Origin: Hyphomicrobium sp.
Lineage (GTDB): Bacteria > Pseudomonadota > Alphaproteobacteria > Rhizobiales > Hyphomicrobiaceae
NCBI GenBank assembly: GCA_013141015.1
Contig: JABFRT010000020.1
Location: 1 to 62,157 of the forward strand
Length of the DNA stretch: 62,157 bases
Direction: 5' to 3'
In this document: positions 17,289 to 27,250 of the stretch, one piece after another
How positions within the stretch are numbered: position 1 is the stretch's first letter
Layout: each line of letters starts with the position of its first letter
Notes under the pieces: model-generated
The model's input: only the letters and a program-made list of their open reading frames with translations
Databases searched by the model: none
Told to the model about the DNA's origin: nothing
Program-made: the position numbers and the translations under genes

Positions 17289-18458
17289 GTGACAACCGTT
17301 CGACCGGACACCGTGCAAGTTCTCTTGCTCGAAGATGCCGCGCAATTTCCGGCCTACAAGGATGCGTGGCAAGCACTTGAGCGTGAGACCCATCAACCGT
17401 GTTTCTTTGAATCGTACGCTTGGTGTGGTCATACAGCCGAGGTGCTTTCACGTACGAGCCCCGGTCAGTATGCGCCGCTGGTTGCTGTGGCTTTGAGAGA
17501 CGGTGCGCCGGTTGCTATCTGGCCGCTGTCCCGGCAAAGACGCTCCGGCGTTTGGCAGTTGCGTGCGCTCGATGATCCGTTTGGCCAGTTCGCCGGCATG
17601 CTCTACTCAGATGCGGATACGGCGCACACCCTGGTGACCCAAACGCTTGATTTGGTGCGTCAGCGGCGCTTGGCCGATGTGTTGCACATTGACCGGGTAC
17701 TCAGCGGCACGCCGCTCGAAGCAGCGCTGCTTGGCCGGGGCGCGCAAATCCGTGGCGAGGTGGGCGCGCCGGTCATCGACACACTGCAATGGCCAAGCAT
17801 CGAGGCGCTCAAATCGAGCCGCAATAAAAAGACCATGAAGAACCTGCGCAACTCGATGAACCGGTTGAGCAAGGCCGGCCACCATGAGCATCGCGTCGAA
17901 ACCGGCGGGGCGGGGGTTAATTCGATTGTCGCCGAGACGCTGCGCCTGCGATCGGCGTGGCTCGATACGCGCGGTTTAACAGCACCACAATTCCGCTCTG
18001 CCGCGCATGAGCCAATATTGTTTGGCGGCGACGCCTGGCAGCTCGACAGCTTGCGTGCCGCATTTGAATTGCGCTGCGGTGATAAGCCGATTGCCTACCA
18101 GTGGGGCTTTGTCCACCAGAACCGCTATTACGCCTACATGTCTGCAACAGAACCCGGCGCAATGCTGCTGAGCCCTGGGCGGTTGCACTTGGCATTTGTG
18201 GTTGAGGAAGCCATGAAACTTGGCGTCGAGGGTATCGAGATGCTTACCCCCGCAAGCGACTACAAAATGGTGTGGACCGACACCGCGCGTCGGCTTGTCA
18301 ATCTTGTGCTGCCCTTGTCAGCCAAGGGCCGCGTTCATGATGGGGTCTGGGAGGGCGCGGTGCGGCCGGCACTTAAGGCGTTGTTTTATGCACTGCCTGT
18401 TGGCTGGCGCCGCCGCGCTGTACCGATGGACGCGGCAGGGGCAGGCGATCAAGAGTGA
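17289..18458 (+). CDS. GNAT-fold acyltransferase, CelD/BcsL (FemAB-like) family
   Basis: This 389-residue protein starts at GTG 17289 after GGCGGAAA. It has the layout of CelD/BcsL proteins: an N-terminal WQALERETHQPCFFESYAWC, the middle phrase SSRNKKTMKNLRNSMNRLSKAG, and a C-terminal GNAT half with PIAYQWGFVHQNRYYAYMSA and LSPGRLHLAFVVEEAMKLGVEGIEM. Members sit in cellulose and exopolysaccharide clusters and are thought to acylate sugars or attach amino acids. The exact acyl donor and acceptor are not known. It is co-directional with the cupin gene and convergent with wecG. Confidence 0.8.
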   Translation: MTTVRPDTVQVLLLEDAAQFPAYKDAWQALERETHQPCFFESYAWCGHTAEVLSRTSPGQYAPLVAVALRDGAPVAIWPLSRQRRSGVWQLRALDDPFGQFAGMLYSDADTAHTLVTQTLDLVRQRRLADVLHIDRVLSGTPLEAALLGRGAQIRGEVGAPVIDTLQWPSIEALKSSRNKKTMKNLRNSMNRLSKAGHHEHRVETGGAGVNSIVAETLRLRSAWLDTRGLTAPQFRSAAHEPILFGGDAWQLDSLRAAFELRCGDKPIAYQWGFVHQNRYYAYMSATEPGAMLLSPGRLHLAFVVEEAMKLGVEGIEMLTPASDYKMVWTDTARRLVNLVLPLSAKGRVHDGVWEGAVRPALKALFYALPVGWRRRAVPMDAAGAGDQE

Positions 18459-18549
18459 CGTTTCGACGGCGAGCAGTTCGCCCACAGACCGGTATCACTT
18501 GGCCGGTATTATTGGGCCAGTGTTATTGGGCCAGTGTTATCGGCCGCGT

Positions 18550-19341
18550 TTAAGCGGCATCGCGAGACTTGGCGACGCGATGGCGCAGCGGCTCGGTCGC
18601 CAGCAGATAAGCGAACATGATTGCGCTTTCGGCATAGCGCTTGGCCAAACGGCGCGGGTTGGTTGCTAAGCGCCACGCCCATTCCATGCCGTTGTCGCGC
18701 ATGACTTTCGGCGCGCGGATCTGTTCGCCTGCCACAAAGTCGAGCGCCGCGCCGATGCAAACCATGCAGCAGGCCAATCCCTGCTTGCGGGCATACATCG
18801 CAAACACTTCCTGCTTCGGCGCCCCAAGCGCAACAAAACAGAACTTCGCGCCGGTGCGGCGGATCTTTTCGATAGCTGCATCTGCTTCCGGCCCTTGCGG
18901 ATCGAAGTTGAGTGACGGAGACAGCGTGCCTGCAATATCGATCGTGCCTTCGGTTCTCAGGCTCAATTCATCGCCGACGCGGGCCATCACGCCCGGCGAC
19001 GTACCAAACAGGAAAATCGGCAAATGATTTTCGGCGGCGGCATCAACCAGCGGCAGAAAAAGGTCGGCGCCGGTGGCGCGTTTCACCTGTGGGTCCTGCA
19101 TGCGCGCAATCCAAGCGATCGGCCAACCATCGGCGGTGACGACATCTGCGTGATTATAGGCATCGCGAAATCCGGCGTCGCGCTGCAGCTTGACGACGTG
19201 ATCGAGGTTGAGCGTGAAAACGGCAGATGGCGTGCCGGACTTGGCGAGCGCCAGCGCATCGCCAATCGCCGCGTGCAGTGTTGGTGAGGTGATTGCCACA
19301 CCGCAGACACTGGCATACTCGCTTTTAGACGCACTCGACAT
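18550..19341 (-). CDS. WecG/TagA/CpsF family glycosyltransferase
   Basis: This protein of about 263 residues starts at ATG 19341 (GGAG six bases upstream); an upstream in-frame start would add six residues. Family 26 marks are FTLNLDHVVKLQRD, DVVTADGWPIAWIAR (usual T-x-DG), and FVALGAPKQEVF (G-x-PKQE). These enzymes transfer ManNAc-type or related sugars onto undecaprenyl-PP-GlcNAc. Here it probably adds the second or third sugar of the repeat unit. It lies about 160 bp downstream of the Wzc-like gene on the same strand. Confidence 0.9.
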   Translation of the reverse strand: MSSASKSEYASVCGVAITSPTLHAAIGDALALAKSGTPSAVFTLNLDHVVKLQRDAGFRDAYNHADVVTADGWPIAWIARMQDPQVKRATGADLFLPLVDAAAENHLPIFLFGTSPGVMARVGDELSLRTEGTIDIAGTLSPSLNFDPQGPEADAAIEKIRRTGAKFCFVALGAPKQEVFAMYARKQGLACCMVCIGAALDFVAGEQIRAPKVMRDNGMEWAWRLATNPRRLAKRYAESAIMFAYLLATEPLRHRVAKSRDAA

Positions 19342-19498
19342 GATAACTCCGGAACCCAAACTCTGTACTGTGGCGACGGCTTATGACTGCATGTCATAGG
19401 CCAAGTTACAATTTTCGACAAATGCGAGATATGCGGCATGCAGGCATTGAAAAGTTAATCCCGCCGGACGCGCCGGTTGCCGGCCGTGGTTGTTGGAA

Positions 19499-21736
19499 TT
19501 AGCTCCGCCCGGAGAGTGGGGCGAAGGTCAGTACAGCGCCCGCGATCCGGTCGCGGACCGGCTGCAGGATCTCCATCACCTCGTCGATATCGGTGCGGCT
19601 TGTCGCGCCGGCCCGGGCCAGCACGAACACTTGGTTCGCCGCCGGTAGCAGCGTGGTCGATGCTTCATCATCCAGCAGCGCGCCAGCATCGATGAAAATC
19701 CAGTCGTAATCCTGGCTGATCAGGTTCAGGCCTGCCACCAAGCGGCGGCGCTGCTGGGTTTTCAGAGTTCTGAGATCAGCAAGCGCGATCGGCAGGAACG
19801 ACAAACCGGAGCGGGCGTCGCGGGTGGTGATCTTGGTCAGGTGTTCCTTGCTGTCGAGGATCACGGTCGTCGATTTGCCGAGGTTTGCGGCGAAGACTTC
19901 CGACAACTCAGGATTGATCGATGTGGCATCGACGAGCAGCACGCGTTCGCCGGCCATTGCGGCACTGTAGGCGACGGCTAGAACCGAGGCCGAGTTGCCC
20001 GCATTGGCACGGGGCGAGGCAAACATAACCGTATTGGGACGGCCGGCCCGGCCCTGCGCTTTGATCTTGGACAGAAGCCGCAACACCGCCTGATGGAACG
20101 CGGCTGCGTCGCGATCTTTGCGCGAGCCGAGTGCGGCCAGCAAATCGCTGAACTGCACGCCATAGGGCAACGTTTCGCCGCTGGCGGCCGGTGTGCCGGT
20201 CTTGAGTTCCGGGAGAACGGAAACGGCAGCCAGCCCGGTCTGATCGGAAAATTCGCCGGGGGATTGAATGGACGTGCTTTCGCTTTCTCCCTTCAGCGCC
20301 CAGGCGCTGCCAATGCCAAGTCCTGACAACAGGCTCAGCGCCAGCACCAGGAAGGGCAAGGGCTTGGATGGCGATGACGGCGCCACCGGCGGGCTGATCA
20401 CGCGGGCGTCAGGCGTCGAAATATTTTCTTGCTGCTGCGCTTCTTTGGCGCGGGCCAAGAATGTCTTCAACAGTTCACGGCTGGCCGCGACATCCTGGTC
20501 GAGTTCACGGGCCCGGATCTGTGCGGTGTTCAGCGTTGAAACTTCCTGCTTGGACTTTTCGATCTGAGCGGCAAGTTCCTTTTCGCGGTTTGTTGCGATC
20601 TGGAATTCGCTTTCGGCTGCGGACGCCACCCGCTTCAATTCGGCTGCGATCTGGGTCTTAACGGCATTCAACTGCGAGCGGACATCGGCCATCACCGGAT
20701 GGCCCGGTTGCAGCTGACTGGAAAGAGAGGCTTCGCGGCGTGCAACCTGCGCATACTGTTCGCGCAGTTTGGCCATCAGGCCGGAGCGGCCGGCTTCACC
20801 GAGTACGTCCGGTTCGGCGCCCATTTTTAGCGCCGCCTGGACCTGATCGCGCCGGGCTTTGGCTTCGGCGGCGGCCGTGCGCGAGGCGACGAGCTCGGCA
20901 TTCATTCGGGTGAGCTGCTGTTCGTTAACCACGCCGCCTTCGGATGTCAGGATTTTATTGGCCCGTTTGTAATCGTCGGCGCGCGTTTCAGCGAGGCGGA
21001 CTTGGTCGCGCAATTCATCAAGCCGGGAATCGATTAATTGGCTGGCGCGCTGGGCGTCTGTGCGCTTGGTCCCGGTCTGATCGTCGAAATATGCGTCCAC
21101 GACCGCTTGCGCGATCGCTGCAGCCGTCACCGGCGACGTCGCGGTCGCGGCAATATCAAGAACATAGGTCTTTTGCGCGCGGTTGACCTTGAGTGCCTTT
21201 TTCAGTGCCGCCAATGTGCGGTCTTCCACGCTCGCGTCGGTGTTTCCACGAACCAGTAGCGCACTCAGCGTCCGCATCAGCGGCGATTTGGGAGACGAGA
21301 ATTCGGGATTGTTGGTGAGGTCGAGTTTGCCGATCGCATTTTTGAGAACGCCGTCGGATGTAATAATCGCAACCTGGCTCTCAAGGAGCGTCGTGTCTGA
21401 TCCAATGCCGCCCGGCACCGCTTCATCGATTTTGCGTGAACGCGGATCAACAAACAGCGAGCCTGTTGCCGTGTACATTGGCGTTGCCAGCCACAGGTAG
21501 GTCAGCCCAAGCAGCAGCGAGGCTAAAGTCGCCAATAACAACCTGCGCTTGTTGAGAAGTAGCTTTTCCACAATTCGCCCGATTTCACTGCCGCCCGCCG
21601 GATGAAGATTTGAAAGACCGGCCGCCGTGCTGAAACGGCGCGCACCAAATTGAGGCAAGACGATGCTCGGACGCCAGCGTGCGGCATCCGGCGTTGTCCC
21701 GGACAGGCGATGGAGGCGTGGCGCCGACTGTGTCAT
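19499..21736 (-). CDS. Wzc/ExoP-like polysaccharide co-polymerase with degenerate kinase site
   Basis: The protein has 745 residues. A first membrane helix at about residue 68-88 (LLLATLASLLLGLTYLWLA) precedes a Wzz domain, and a long coiled coil spans residues ~230-420. A second helix at about 455-475 leads into a BY-kinase-like domain. The Walker A place reads ASPRANAGNSAS, without the Gly-Lys-Ser/Thr core; Walker A' is VLLVDATS and Walker B is WIFIDAGALLDD. There is no C-terminal tyrosine cluster. Wzz/Wzc proteins control chain length and couple to the outer-membrane exporter. I infer that the regulatory kinase activity is lost or altered. No Wza-type exporter gene is in the window. Confidence 0.85.
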   Translation of the reverse strand: MTQSAPRLHRLSGTTPDAARWRPSIVLPQFGARRFSTAAGLSNLHPAGGSEIGRIVEKLLLNKRRLLLATLASLLLGLTYLWLATPMYTATGSLFVDPRSRKIDEAVPGGIGSDTTLLESQVAIITSDGVLKNAIGKLDLTNNPEFSSPKSPLMRTLSALLVRGNTDASVEDRTLAALKKALKVNRAQKTYVLDIAATATSPVTAAAIAQAVVDAYFDDQTGTKRTDAQRASQLIDSRLDELRDQVRLAETRADDYKRANKILTSEGGVVNEQQLTRMNAELVASRTAAAEAKARRDQVQAALKMGAEPDVLGEAGRSGLMAKLREQYAQVARREASLSSQLQPGHPVMADVRSQLNAVKTQIAAELKRVASAAESEFQIATNREKELAAQIEKSKQEVSTLNTAQIRARELDQDVAASRELLKTFLARAKEAQQQENISTPDARVISPPVAPSSPSKPLPFLVLALSLLSGLGIGSAWALKGESESTSIQSPGEFSDQTGLAAVSVLPELKTGTPAASGETLPYGVQFSDLLAALGSRKDRDAAAFHQAVLRLLSKIKAQGRAGRPNTVMFASPRANAGNSASVLAVAYSAAMAGERVLLVDATSINPELSEVFAANLGKSTTVILDSKEHLTKITTRDARSGLSFLPIALADLRTLKTQQRRRLVAGLNLISQDYDWIFIDAGALLDDEASTTLLPAANQVFVLARAGATSRTDIDEVMEILQPVRDRIAGAVLTFAPLSGRS

Positions 21737-22155
21737 TTTGCAACCTTACCGGATTGAATTTGCGCAGATTTTGCTGATGTTCACGATTGAATGCGCCAGT
21801 GGCGGCGGCGGTCAAACGCGGCACATCAGTCCGCTAACGGCTGGACTGCAATCCCCGTGCCTGAGATAAATCAATTGGTGAATTGCATAGCTGGGCTACA
21901 ACTATTGGCCATTGACCTTCATATCCTAGTGTCGCAATCCGTCTGTAGGGAATGGGACCGGCAATGGACCTCAAAACGGCGCTCAGGGGCGTTGGAATAA
22001 CAGTTATCGTCAGGGTGCGCTTTTAACTGACTGGTGAAGTCTTCATCTCCTGCGGCGAACAGTAGGCTAGACTTGAAGGGCATCACGGCGCGATTAAGTG
22101 GTTGCAATGTCTGATCAGGCGCGGCGGGGATCAGTGGAATTTGGCGGGTAATAAC
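21737..22155. promoter_or_regulatory. Divergent intergenic region, Wzc-like gene and WcaJ-type gene
   Basis: About 420 bp lie between two divergent exopolysaccharide genes. No gene is supported on either strand. It must carry both promoters; I see AT-richer stretches near 21745-21800 but cannot define boxes or operators. Confidence 0.45.
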
Positions 22156-23598
22156 GTGTTTGGAAGTGTTGAGCGGACCAGAGTACCGGTGGCGGCAGGA
22201 GCGTCGCGTTTTGCGTTGTCGAGCACCGCATTCGCTGCCGCCGCATTCATCGTAGAGCTTGTCTTTATCGTTGCGACGGCCATCGTCACAGGCATCGCCT
22301 ATCACTCCTTCGCGTACGGCTATCCCGGATCCATCGAACAATATGCCAATATCGGCGGCCTCGCCGGCTTCGTCTACGGGCTGACGTTTCTCATCCGTGA
22401 CGAATACAGCGTCGAGAGTTTGCTTGAGGGACATCGCGTCAACACCCGCCTGTTTCTCGTTTGGAGCTTGGCTTTCGTCACGCTTGCGGCGATCGGCTTT
22501 CTGACCAAGAGCACAGCCGAGTTTTCGCGCGGTTGGCTGGTGCTGTTCTATGGCGCCGGACTGGTCGTGGTCGTGGCCCTCAATGCGGGCGTGCAGCGCA
22601 GCCTTGCAGCTTTGATTGATCGCGGTATCGTGCGCCGCCGCAAGTTGATGATTGTCGGCACGGAAGACGACGTCGCAAAACTGGAACGCGAAATTTCGGA
22701 CGGTGCCGCGAGCGTCTATGTTGCCGCGCGTGCCATTGTTCCGGGCACCTATTGCGATCAGGCGTCGATCTCAGAGGTGCTTGAAAAGGCCGCCGCCAAC
22801 GCCCGCGTTCTCGGGATTGAAGACGTGGTCATCTCAAGCGGGCTGTCGCGCCCTGATTTTCTCGACAGTTCCGTTGCCGCGTTCAGCTTGCTTCCTGTTG
22901 CCATCCATGTTGGCGCCGGCGGGTTGCTCAGCCGCTTCAAAGATGCCGAGGTCGCGCGGTTCGGCCGGGCGACCACGCTGTCGTTGACGCGCGAACCGCT
23001 CGGGCCGTTTGAAGCCATGACCAAGCGGGCTTTCGACGTGGCATCGTCGAGCATCGCACTGGTACTGTTAAGCCCGCTGTTCCTGGTCATTGCTGCACTC
23101 ATCAAACTCGATACGCCCGGTCCGGTGTTCTTCCGGCAGCGCCGCCGCGGCTACAACCTGATTGAGTTCGGGATCTGGAAATTCCGCACCATGACGGTGC
23201 AGGATGACGGAGATGTTGTGGTTCAAGCCACGCGGAACGATGCGCGTGTGACGCGGCTCGGCCGGTTCTTGCGCAAGTCGTCGCTGGATGAGCTGCCGCA
23301 ACTCTTCAATGTGCTGCGTGGGGAGATGTCTCTGGTTGGACCGCGCCCGCACGCAGTGGCTCACGACCGCTTCTTTGAAAAGCGCATCGCGCTCTATCCG
23401 CGCCGCCTCAATATGAAGCCAGGGATCACCGGCTGGGCGCAAGTCAACGGTTTCCGCGGCGCGACCGAAACTGACGAAGCCATGAGCAACCGCGTGGATC
23501 ATGATCTCTACTACATCGACAACTGGTCGGTCGCCTTCGACATCTATATCGTCATGCTGACGGTCTTGTCGCGCAAGGCACAGCAGAACGCTCACTAG
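22156..23598 (+). CDS. WcaJ/ExoY-type undecaprenyl-phosphate sugar phosphotransferase
   Basis: This protein of about 480 residues starts the repeat unit by moving a hexose-1-phosphate onto undecaprenyl phosphate. The N-terminal part has four to five membrane helices and a CoA-binding-like Rossmann segment (RRRKLMIVGTEDDVAKLE). The C-terminal polyisoprenyl-phosphate hexose-1-phosphate transferase domain begins TKRAFDVASSSIALVLLSPLF. It continues PGPVFFRQRRRGYN, IWKFRTM, LRKSSLDELPQLFNVLRGEMSLVGPRP and PGITGWAQVNG. GTG 22156 is the likely start; an in-frame TTG at 22102 would add 18 poorly structured residues. Confidence 0.9.
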   Translation: MFGSVERTRVPVAAGASRFALSSTAFAAAAFIVELVFIVATAIVTGIAYHSFAYGYPGSIEQYANIGGLAGFVYGLTFLIRDEYSVESLLEGHRVNTRLFLVWSLAFVTLAAIGFLTKSTAEFSRGWLVLFYGAGLVVVVALNAGVQRSLAALIDRGIVRRRKLMIVGTEDDVAKLEREISDGAASVYVAARAIVPGTYCDQASISEVLEKAAANARVLGIEDVVISSGLSRPDFLDSSVAAFSLLPVAIHVGAGGLLSRFKDAEVARFGRATTLSLTREPLGPFEAMTKRAFDVASSSIALVLLSPLFLVIAALIKLDTPGPVFFRQRRRGYNLIEFGIWKFRTMTVQDDGDVVVQATRNDARVTRLGRFLRKSSLDELPQLFNVLRGEMSLVGPRPHAVAHDRFFEKRIALYPRRLNMKPGITGWAQVNGFRGATETDEAMSNRVDHDLYYIDNWSVAFDIYIVMLTVLSRKAQQNAH

Positions 23599-23630
23599 GG
23601 CCGCCAGTGTTACTTCCTGCGATAACCGTT

Positions 23631-24965
23631 TCAGTGCTCGCGGAATGTCCGCGCCAGCATATCCGTCAACGGCTTGAGGAAGTACGACAGGATCGAACGC
23701 GATTGCGTCTCCAAATAGACTTCCGCCGGCATGCCCGGCACGAGGCGGTGGCCGGTTTGCAGCTTCAAAAGTTCTGACGGTGGCACTTCCACTTGCGTCG
23801 TAAAGAACGCCTTGCCGTCCTTGTCGACAATTTCAGCTGCTGATACCGATTTCACCGTACCGCTGAGCCGTGGTGTGGTGTGGCTGTCAAACGATGAAAA
23901 ACGCACGCTTGCCGGCTGGCCGGTGCGCACCTTGTCGATGTCTTGCGGCGTGATCTTGGCTTCGACCAGCAGCTTGCGGTCTTCAGGTATGATCTGCAAA
24001 AGCGTGCTGCCGGGCGGGATAACGCCGCCTTCGGTATGCACTGCGAGCGCGTGCACGATGCCGCCCGAAGGCGCGCGGATATCGGTCCGCGCCAGCTTGT
24101 CGGATATGGCTTTGCGAGTCTCAGTCTGCTCGGCAAGTGCCGCCTGGACTTTTTGCAGTTCTTCAGCGGCTTGCTGCGTATATTCCTTATCAACTTGCGC
24201 CAGGCGGGCTTCCGCTTCGGTGTGCGCCGATTTCAACTTCGCGAGTTGCGCCTTGAGATTGATCAGGTCGCCGCGGATGCGGACGTTCTCGCGCTGCAGC
24301 GGTCCGATCCGCTGCATGTTGACGAAGCCTTTGTCGAACAGCGGCTTGACGTTGGAGAGTTCAAGTTCGTTCAGCCCCAATTCCTTGGTGCGGGATTCGT
24401 GCTGGCCGAGCGCGCCGCTCATCTCGCTTTCGGTTTGCGTAATGCGCTGGTTCAAAACCTTTTGCTGGCCGATGTAGGCAGTGCGCCGTGCATCAAATAG
24501 TGCTTTTTGTGCGGAAAGGAGCTTCACGGTTTCTGGCGCCGTCAGGTCGATCGACGCTGGCGGTTCGAATGCCTCCTTGCGGTCGCGCTCGGCAACGAGG
24601 CGGGCTTCCTGGATGGCGTATTCGGAAAATTTGGCGTTCGTGGCCGCCATGCTGGCGCGCGCCTGCGTATCGTCGAGATGGACGAGCACGTCACCGTCTT
24701 TGACGCGGTCGCCGTTGTGGACCAGAATTTTTGAAACGATGCCGCCTTCCAAGTGCTGCACGGTTTTGTATTCGCCTTCGACCGAGACGGTGCCGCCCGT
24801 GACGACCGCGCCCGACACCGAGAACAGCAGCGAACCCAGCAGCATACCGCCGCACAGATAGGTGACGGTGCGCATGCCGTAGCGCACCCAGGGCTCGGTG
24901 GCGTGCCAATCGGTGTTGACGTCGGCGGGCGTTGCTGCGGCGCTGAAGAAGGACAAGAGTTTCAT
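23631..24965 (-). CDS. Type I secretion membrane-fusion protein, HlyD/PrsE family
   Basis: This 444-residue protein has a single membrane helix near residues 30-52 (TYLCGGMLLGSLLFSVSGAVV). A split lipoyl/barrel-sandwich domain follows (TVQHLEGGIVSKILVHNGDRVKDGDVLVHLDD), then a long coiled coil (about 120-290) and a second half with IRAPSGGIVHALAVHTEGGVIPPG. It bridges the inner-membrane ABC exporter and an outer-membrane TolC-like channel, which is not in this window. Its ATG overlaps the stop of the ABC transporter gene (TAATG), so the two are coupled. The secreted cargo is unknown. Confidence 0.9.
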   Translation of the reverse strand: MKLLSFFSAAATPADVNTDWHATEPWVRYGMRTVTYLCGGMLLGSLLFSVSGAVVTGGTVSVEGEYKTVQHLEGGIVSKILVHNGDRVKDGDVLVHLDDTQARASMAATNAKFSEYAIQEARLVAERDRKEAFEPPASIDLTAPETVKLLSAQKALFDARRTAYIGQQKVLNQRITQTESEMSGALGQHESRTKELGLNELELSNVKPLFDKGFVNMQRIGPLQRENVRIRGDLINLKAQLAKLKSAHTEAEARLAQVDKEYTQQAAEELQKVQAALAEQTETRKAISDKLARTDIRAPSGGIVHALAVHTEGGVIPPGSTLLQIIPEDRKLLVEAKITPQDIDKVRTGQPASVRFSSFDSHTTPRLSGTVKSVSAAEIVDKDGKAFFTTQVEVPPSELLKLQTGHRLVPGMPAEVYLETQSRSILSYFLKPLTDMLARTFREH

Positions 24966-27250
24966 TATGCGGCGCTCCCGGCGGCGCGCACGGCCACGGC
25001 TTCAGCAGCGGTATCGGCAGCTTCGGCCGGTGTCGCGGTCCCGGCCGTCTGCTCGGCCGGCTTGTCGGTGGCGCGGCGGGCGGGCGTTGGGTTTTGGCCC
25101 TGGAACAATTTCATAACTTCGTTGCGTGGACCAAAGGCGCGTTGCTGGCCCTTTTCGAGCAGCAACAGCAGATCGGCTTTGCCGATGGCCTGCACGCGGT
25201 GAGACACAAGAATGACAGTCTGGCCGCGGGCGCGCATGCCATCGATCGCCGCTGACAAGGCTTCGTCGCCGAGACGGTCGAGGTTGGAATTGGGCTCGTC
25301 CAGAACGACCAGCGGCGGCGTGCTGAACAATGCCCGCGCCAGTGCGATGCGCTGGCGTTGACCGCCCGAAAGGTAAGTTGCGTAGTTGCCAAGCTCCGTC
25401 TCGTAGCCTTTGGGAAGGCCGAGGATCAGCTCATGGGCGTGGGCCTGCTTGGCGGCTTCGATGATTTGATCGTCGGTCGCATCCTCACGGAAACGGGCGA
25501 TGTTTTGTTTCACGGTGCCGGAAAACAGCTCGACGCTTTGCGGCAGGTAGCCAATGTGCTTGCCTAGATCTTCCGGGTGCCATTGATCAAGCCGCGCACC
25601 ATCCAGCAAAACCCCGCCACCGAAAGAAGGCCACAGACCGATGATGGCCCGGACAAGAGTTGATTTGCCTGACGCGCTTGGGCCGATGATCGCCAGCATC
25701 TGGCCGGGATTGGCGCGGAATGAAATGCCGTTGAGAATGATGTTGCGAGTTTCGGGCGCTGCGACGCGGATGTTTTGTACCTCCAGCACGCCCTTGGGGC
25801 GTGGCAGTTCGGTGCGGCTGCGCTCGGGCGGCGCGAAAGTCAGCACTTCCTCAAGTTTGTAATAGCTCTCACGCGCTTTGATGAAGCCGCGCCAATGGCC
25901 AATCACCTGTTCGACGGGGGCAAGTGCGCGGCCGAAAATGATGGTCGCGGCGATAATTGCGCCCGGAGAAATGGCACCTTGGATGGCAAGTCCTGCGGCA
26001 ATTGCCAGCATCAAAGATTGCAGCAGCAAGCGCATGGCCTTCGTCACCGCAGACATGCCGCCGAGACGGTCTGACGCCAACAGCTGCCAACCGAGGCCTT
26101 CGCCGTTAAGCGTCTGCCAGCGGGCGCGATAGGCGCCAAGCATGCCCATGGCGGTGATCGCTTCAGCATTGCGCTGGCCGGTTTCTGCCATTTCCAAGCT
26201 TTTGCCGACCGCGTATCCCGCATGTTGAAGGGGGACGCGGCCGCGCTGTTCGCTCATCCAGGCAAGGCTGAGAAGGATGACGGTGCCGATGATCGCTGCA
26301 ACACCCAGCATCCAGTGGGTCAGGAAGATCACGAACAGATAGACCGGCGTCCACGGCGTATCGAAAAAGGTGATCGGCGCAGGACCGGAAATGAACTGGC
26401 GGAAGCTATCGAGTTCACGCAGAGCAGGGCCAGCTGCACCTTGGGTCGCCAAACTTTTGCGAAGCGCCGCTTCAAAAATCCGGTCGCTTAAGCGTTGATC
26501 GATTTCGGCGCCGACGCGGCCGATGATGCGCGAGCGGGCCAACTCAAGCATGCCGATGATGCAATAGAGACCGGCGGTGATGGCCGAAAGCGCGATCAGC
26601 GTCGGGAACGAGCCGGACGACAAGACGCGGTCATAGACCTGCAACATGAAGAGAGGACCAGCCATCATCAGAATGTTGATGACGGCTGAGAAAAGGAACG
26701 TTGCATTCAACGCGCGCCGGCTGGCGGCAACCGCGTCTTTGACTTCGCTTTCGCGCGGGCTGAGCAACCAGGACAGAAAGATGCCGAACAATCCGCCTGA
26801 CGACGCCGATGGCTTGGAGATCCTGCTGCGGGACGCGGATTTTTTTTGCGCCGGTGCTGCAATCTTTGGTGCGCGTGCAGGCGGCGTCTCTGGACCGCTG
26901 CCGAGCCTTGCCGCCAATGCGGCTTGGTTGGACCGGCTTTGAGGTGCAGGCTCTGCGGCCATGCGTGGCGCTATAGCTGCAACGGCTTCAGGCGTGGTCT
27001 TGGCGGCGGCAGCCTGATCGAGAGGATCACCGGCTGGGGCTGGATTTTCGTCAATCGATAACGAGGCGCCGTCATCACTGTCGCGTGCCGGCTCCTCGCC
27101 GTCGCGCTTGAAGCGTTCACCTGCCGGCGAGACGGTGATACCGGGACCGGGGTTCTGCAACAGGTCTTCGAGCCGCCGCATCGCTGCGGTCATGCGTTCG
27201 TTGTCCTGGTCCTGCTTGTCTTTGCGGCGCGCCACTGAACTGCCCTGCAT
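24965..27250 (-). CDS. Type I secretion ABC transporter, PrtD/PrsD family
   Basis: From ATG 27250 the protein has about 761 residues. An ATG at 27193 with AGGACA nearby is an alternative start, and the open frame extends further but looks non-coding. The first ~190 residues are low-complexity and Ala/Pro-rich. Six membrane helices follow, starting SRRALNATFLFSAVINILMMAGPLFMLQVYDRVL, which is the PrtD signature. The nucleotide-binding domain has GPSASGKST, LSGGQRQRIALARAL and LVVLDEPNSNLD. In rhizobia the related PrsDE pair exports glycanases and adhesins linked to exopolysaccharide. The ~280 bp upstream to 27533 has no gene and should hold promoters for this operon and the rightward small protein gene. 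Confidence 0.9.
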   Translation of the reverse strand: MQGSSVARRKDKQDQDNERMTAAMRRLEDLLQNPGPGITVSPAGERFKRDGEEPARDSDDGASLSIDENPAPAGDPLDQAAAAKTTPEAVAAIAPRMAAEPAPQSRSNQAALAARLGSGPETPPARAPKIAAPAQKKSASRSRISKPSASSGGLFGIFLSWLLSPRESEVKDAVAASRRALNATFLFSAVINILMMAGPLFMLQVYDRVLSSGSFPTLIALSAITAGLYCIIGMLELARSRIIGRVGAEIDQRLSDRIFEAALRKSLATQGAAGPALRELDSFRQFISGPAPITFFDTPWTPVYLFVIFLTHWMLGVAAIIGTVILLSLAWMSEQRGRVPLQHAGYAVGKSLEMAETGQRNAEAITAMGMLGAYRARWQTLNGEGLGWQLLASDRLGGMSAVTKAMRLLLQSLMLAIAAGLAIQGAISPGAIIAATIIFGRALAPVEQVIGHWRGFIKARESYYKLEEVLTFAPPERSRTELPRPKGVLEVQNIRVAAPETRNIILNGISFRANPGQMLAIIGPSASGKSTLVRAIIGLWPSFGGGVLLDGARLDQWHPEDLGKHIGYLPQSVELFSGTVKQNIARFREDATDDQIIEAAKQAHAHELILGLPKGYETELGNYATYLSGGQRQRIALARALFSTPPLVVLDEPNSNLDRLGDEALSAAIDGMRARGQTVILVSHRVQAIGKADLLLLLEKGQQRAFGPRNEVMKLFQGQNPTPARRATDKPAEQTAGTATPAEAADTAAEAVAVRAAGSAA

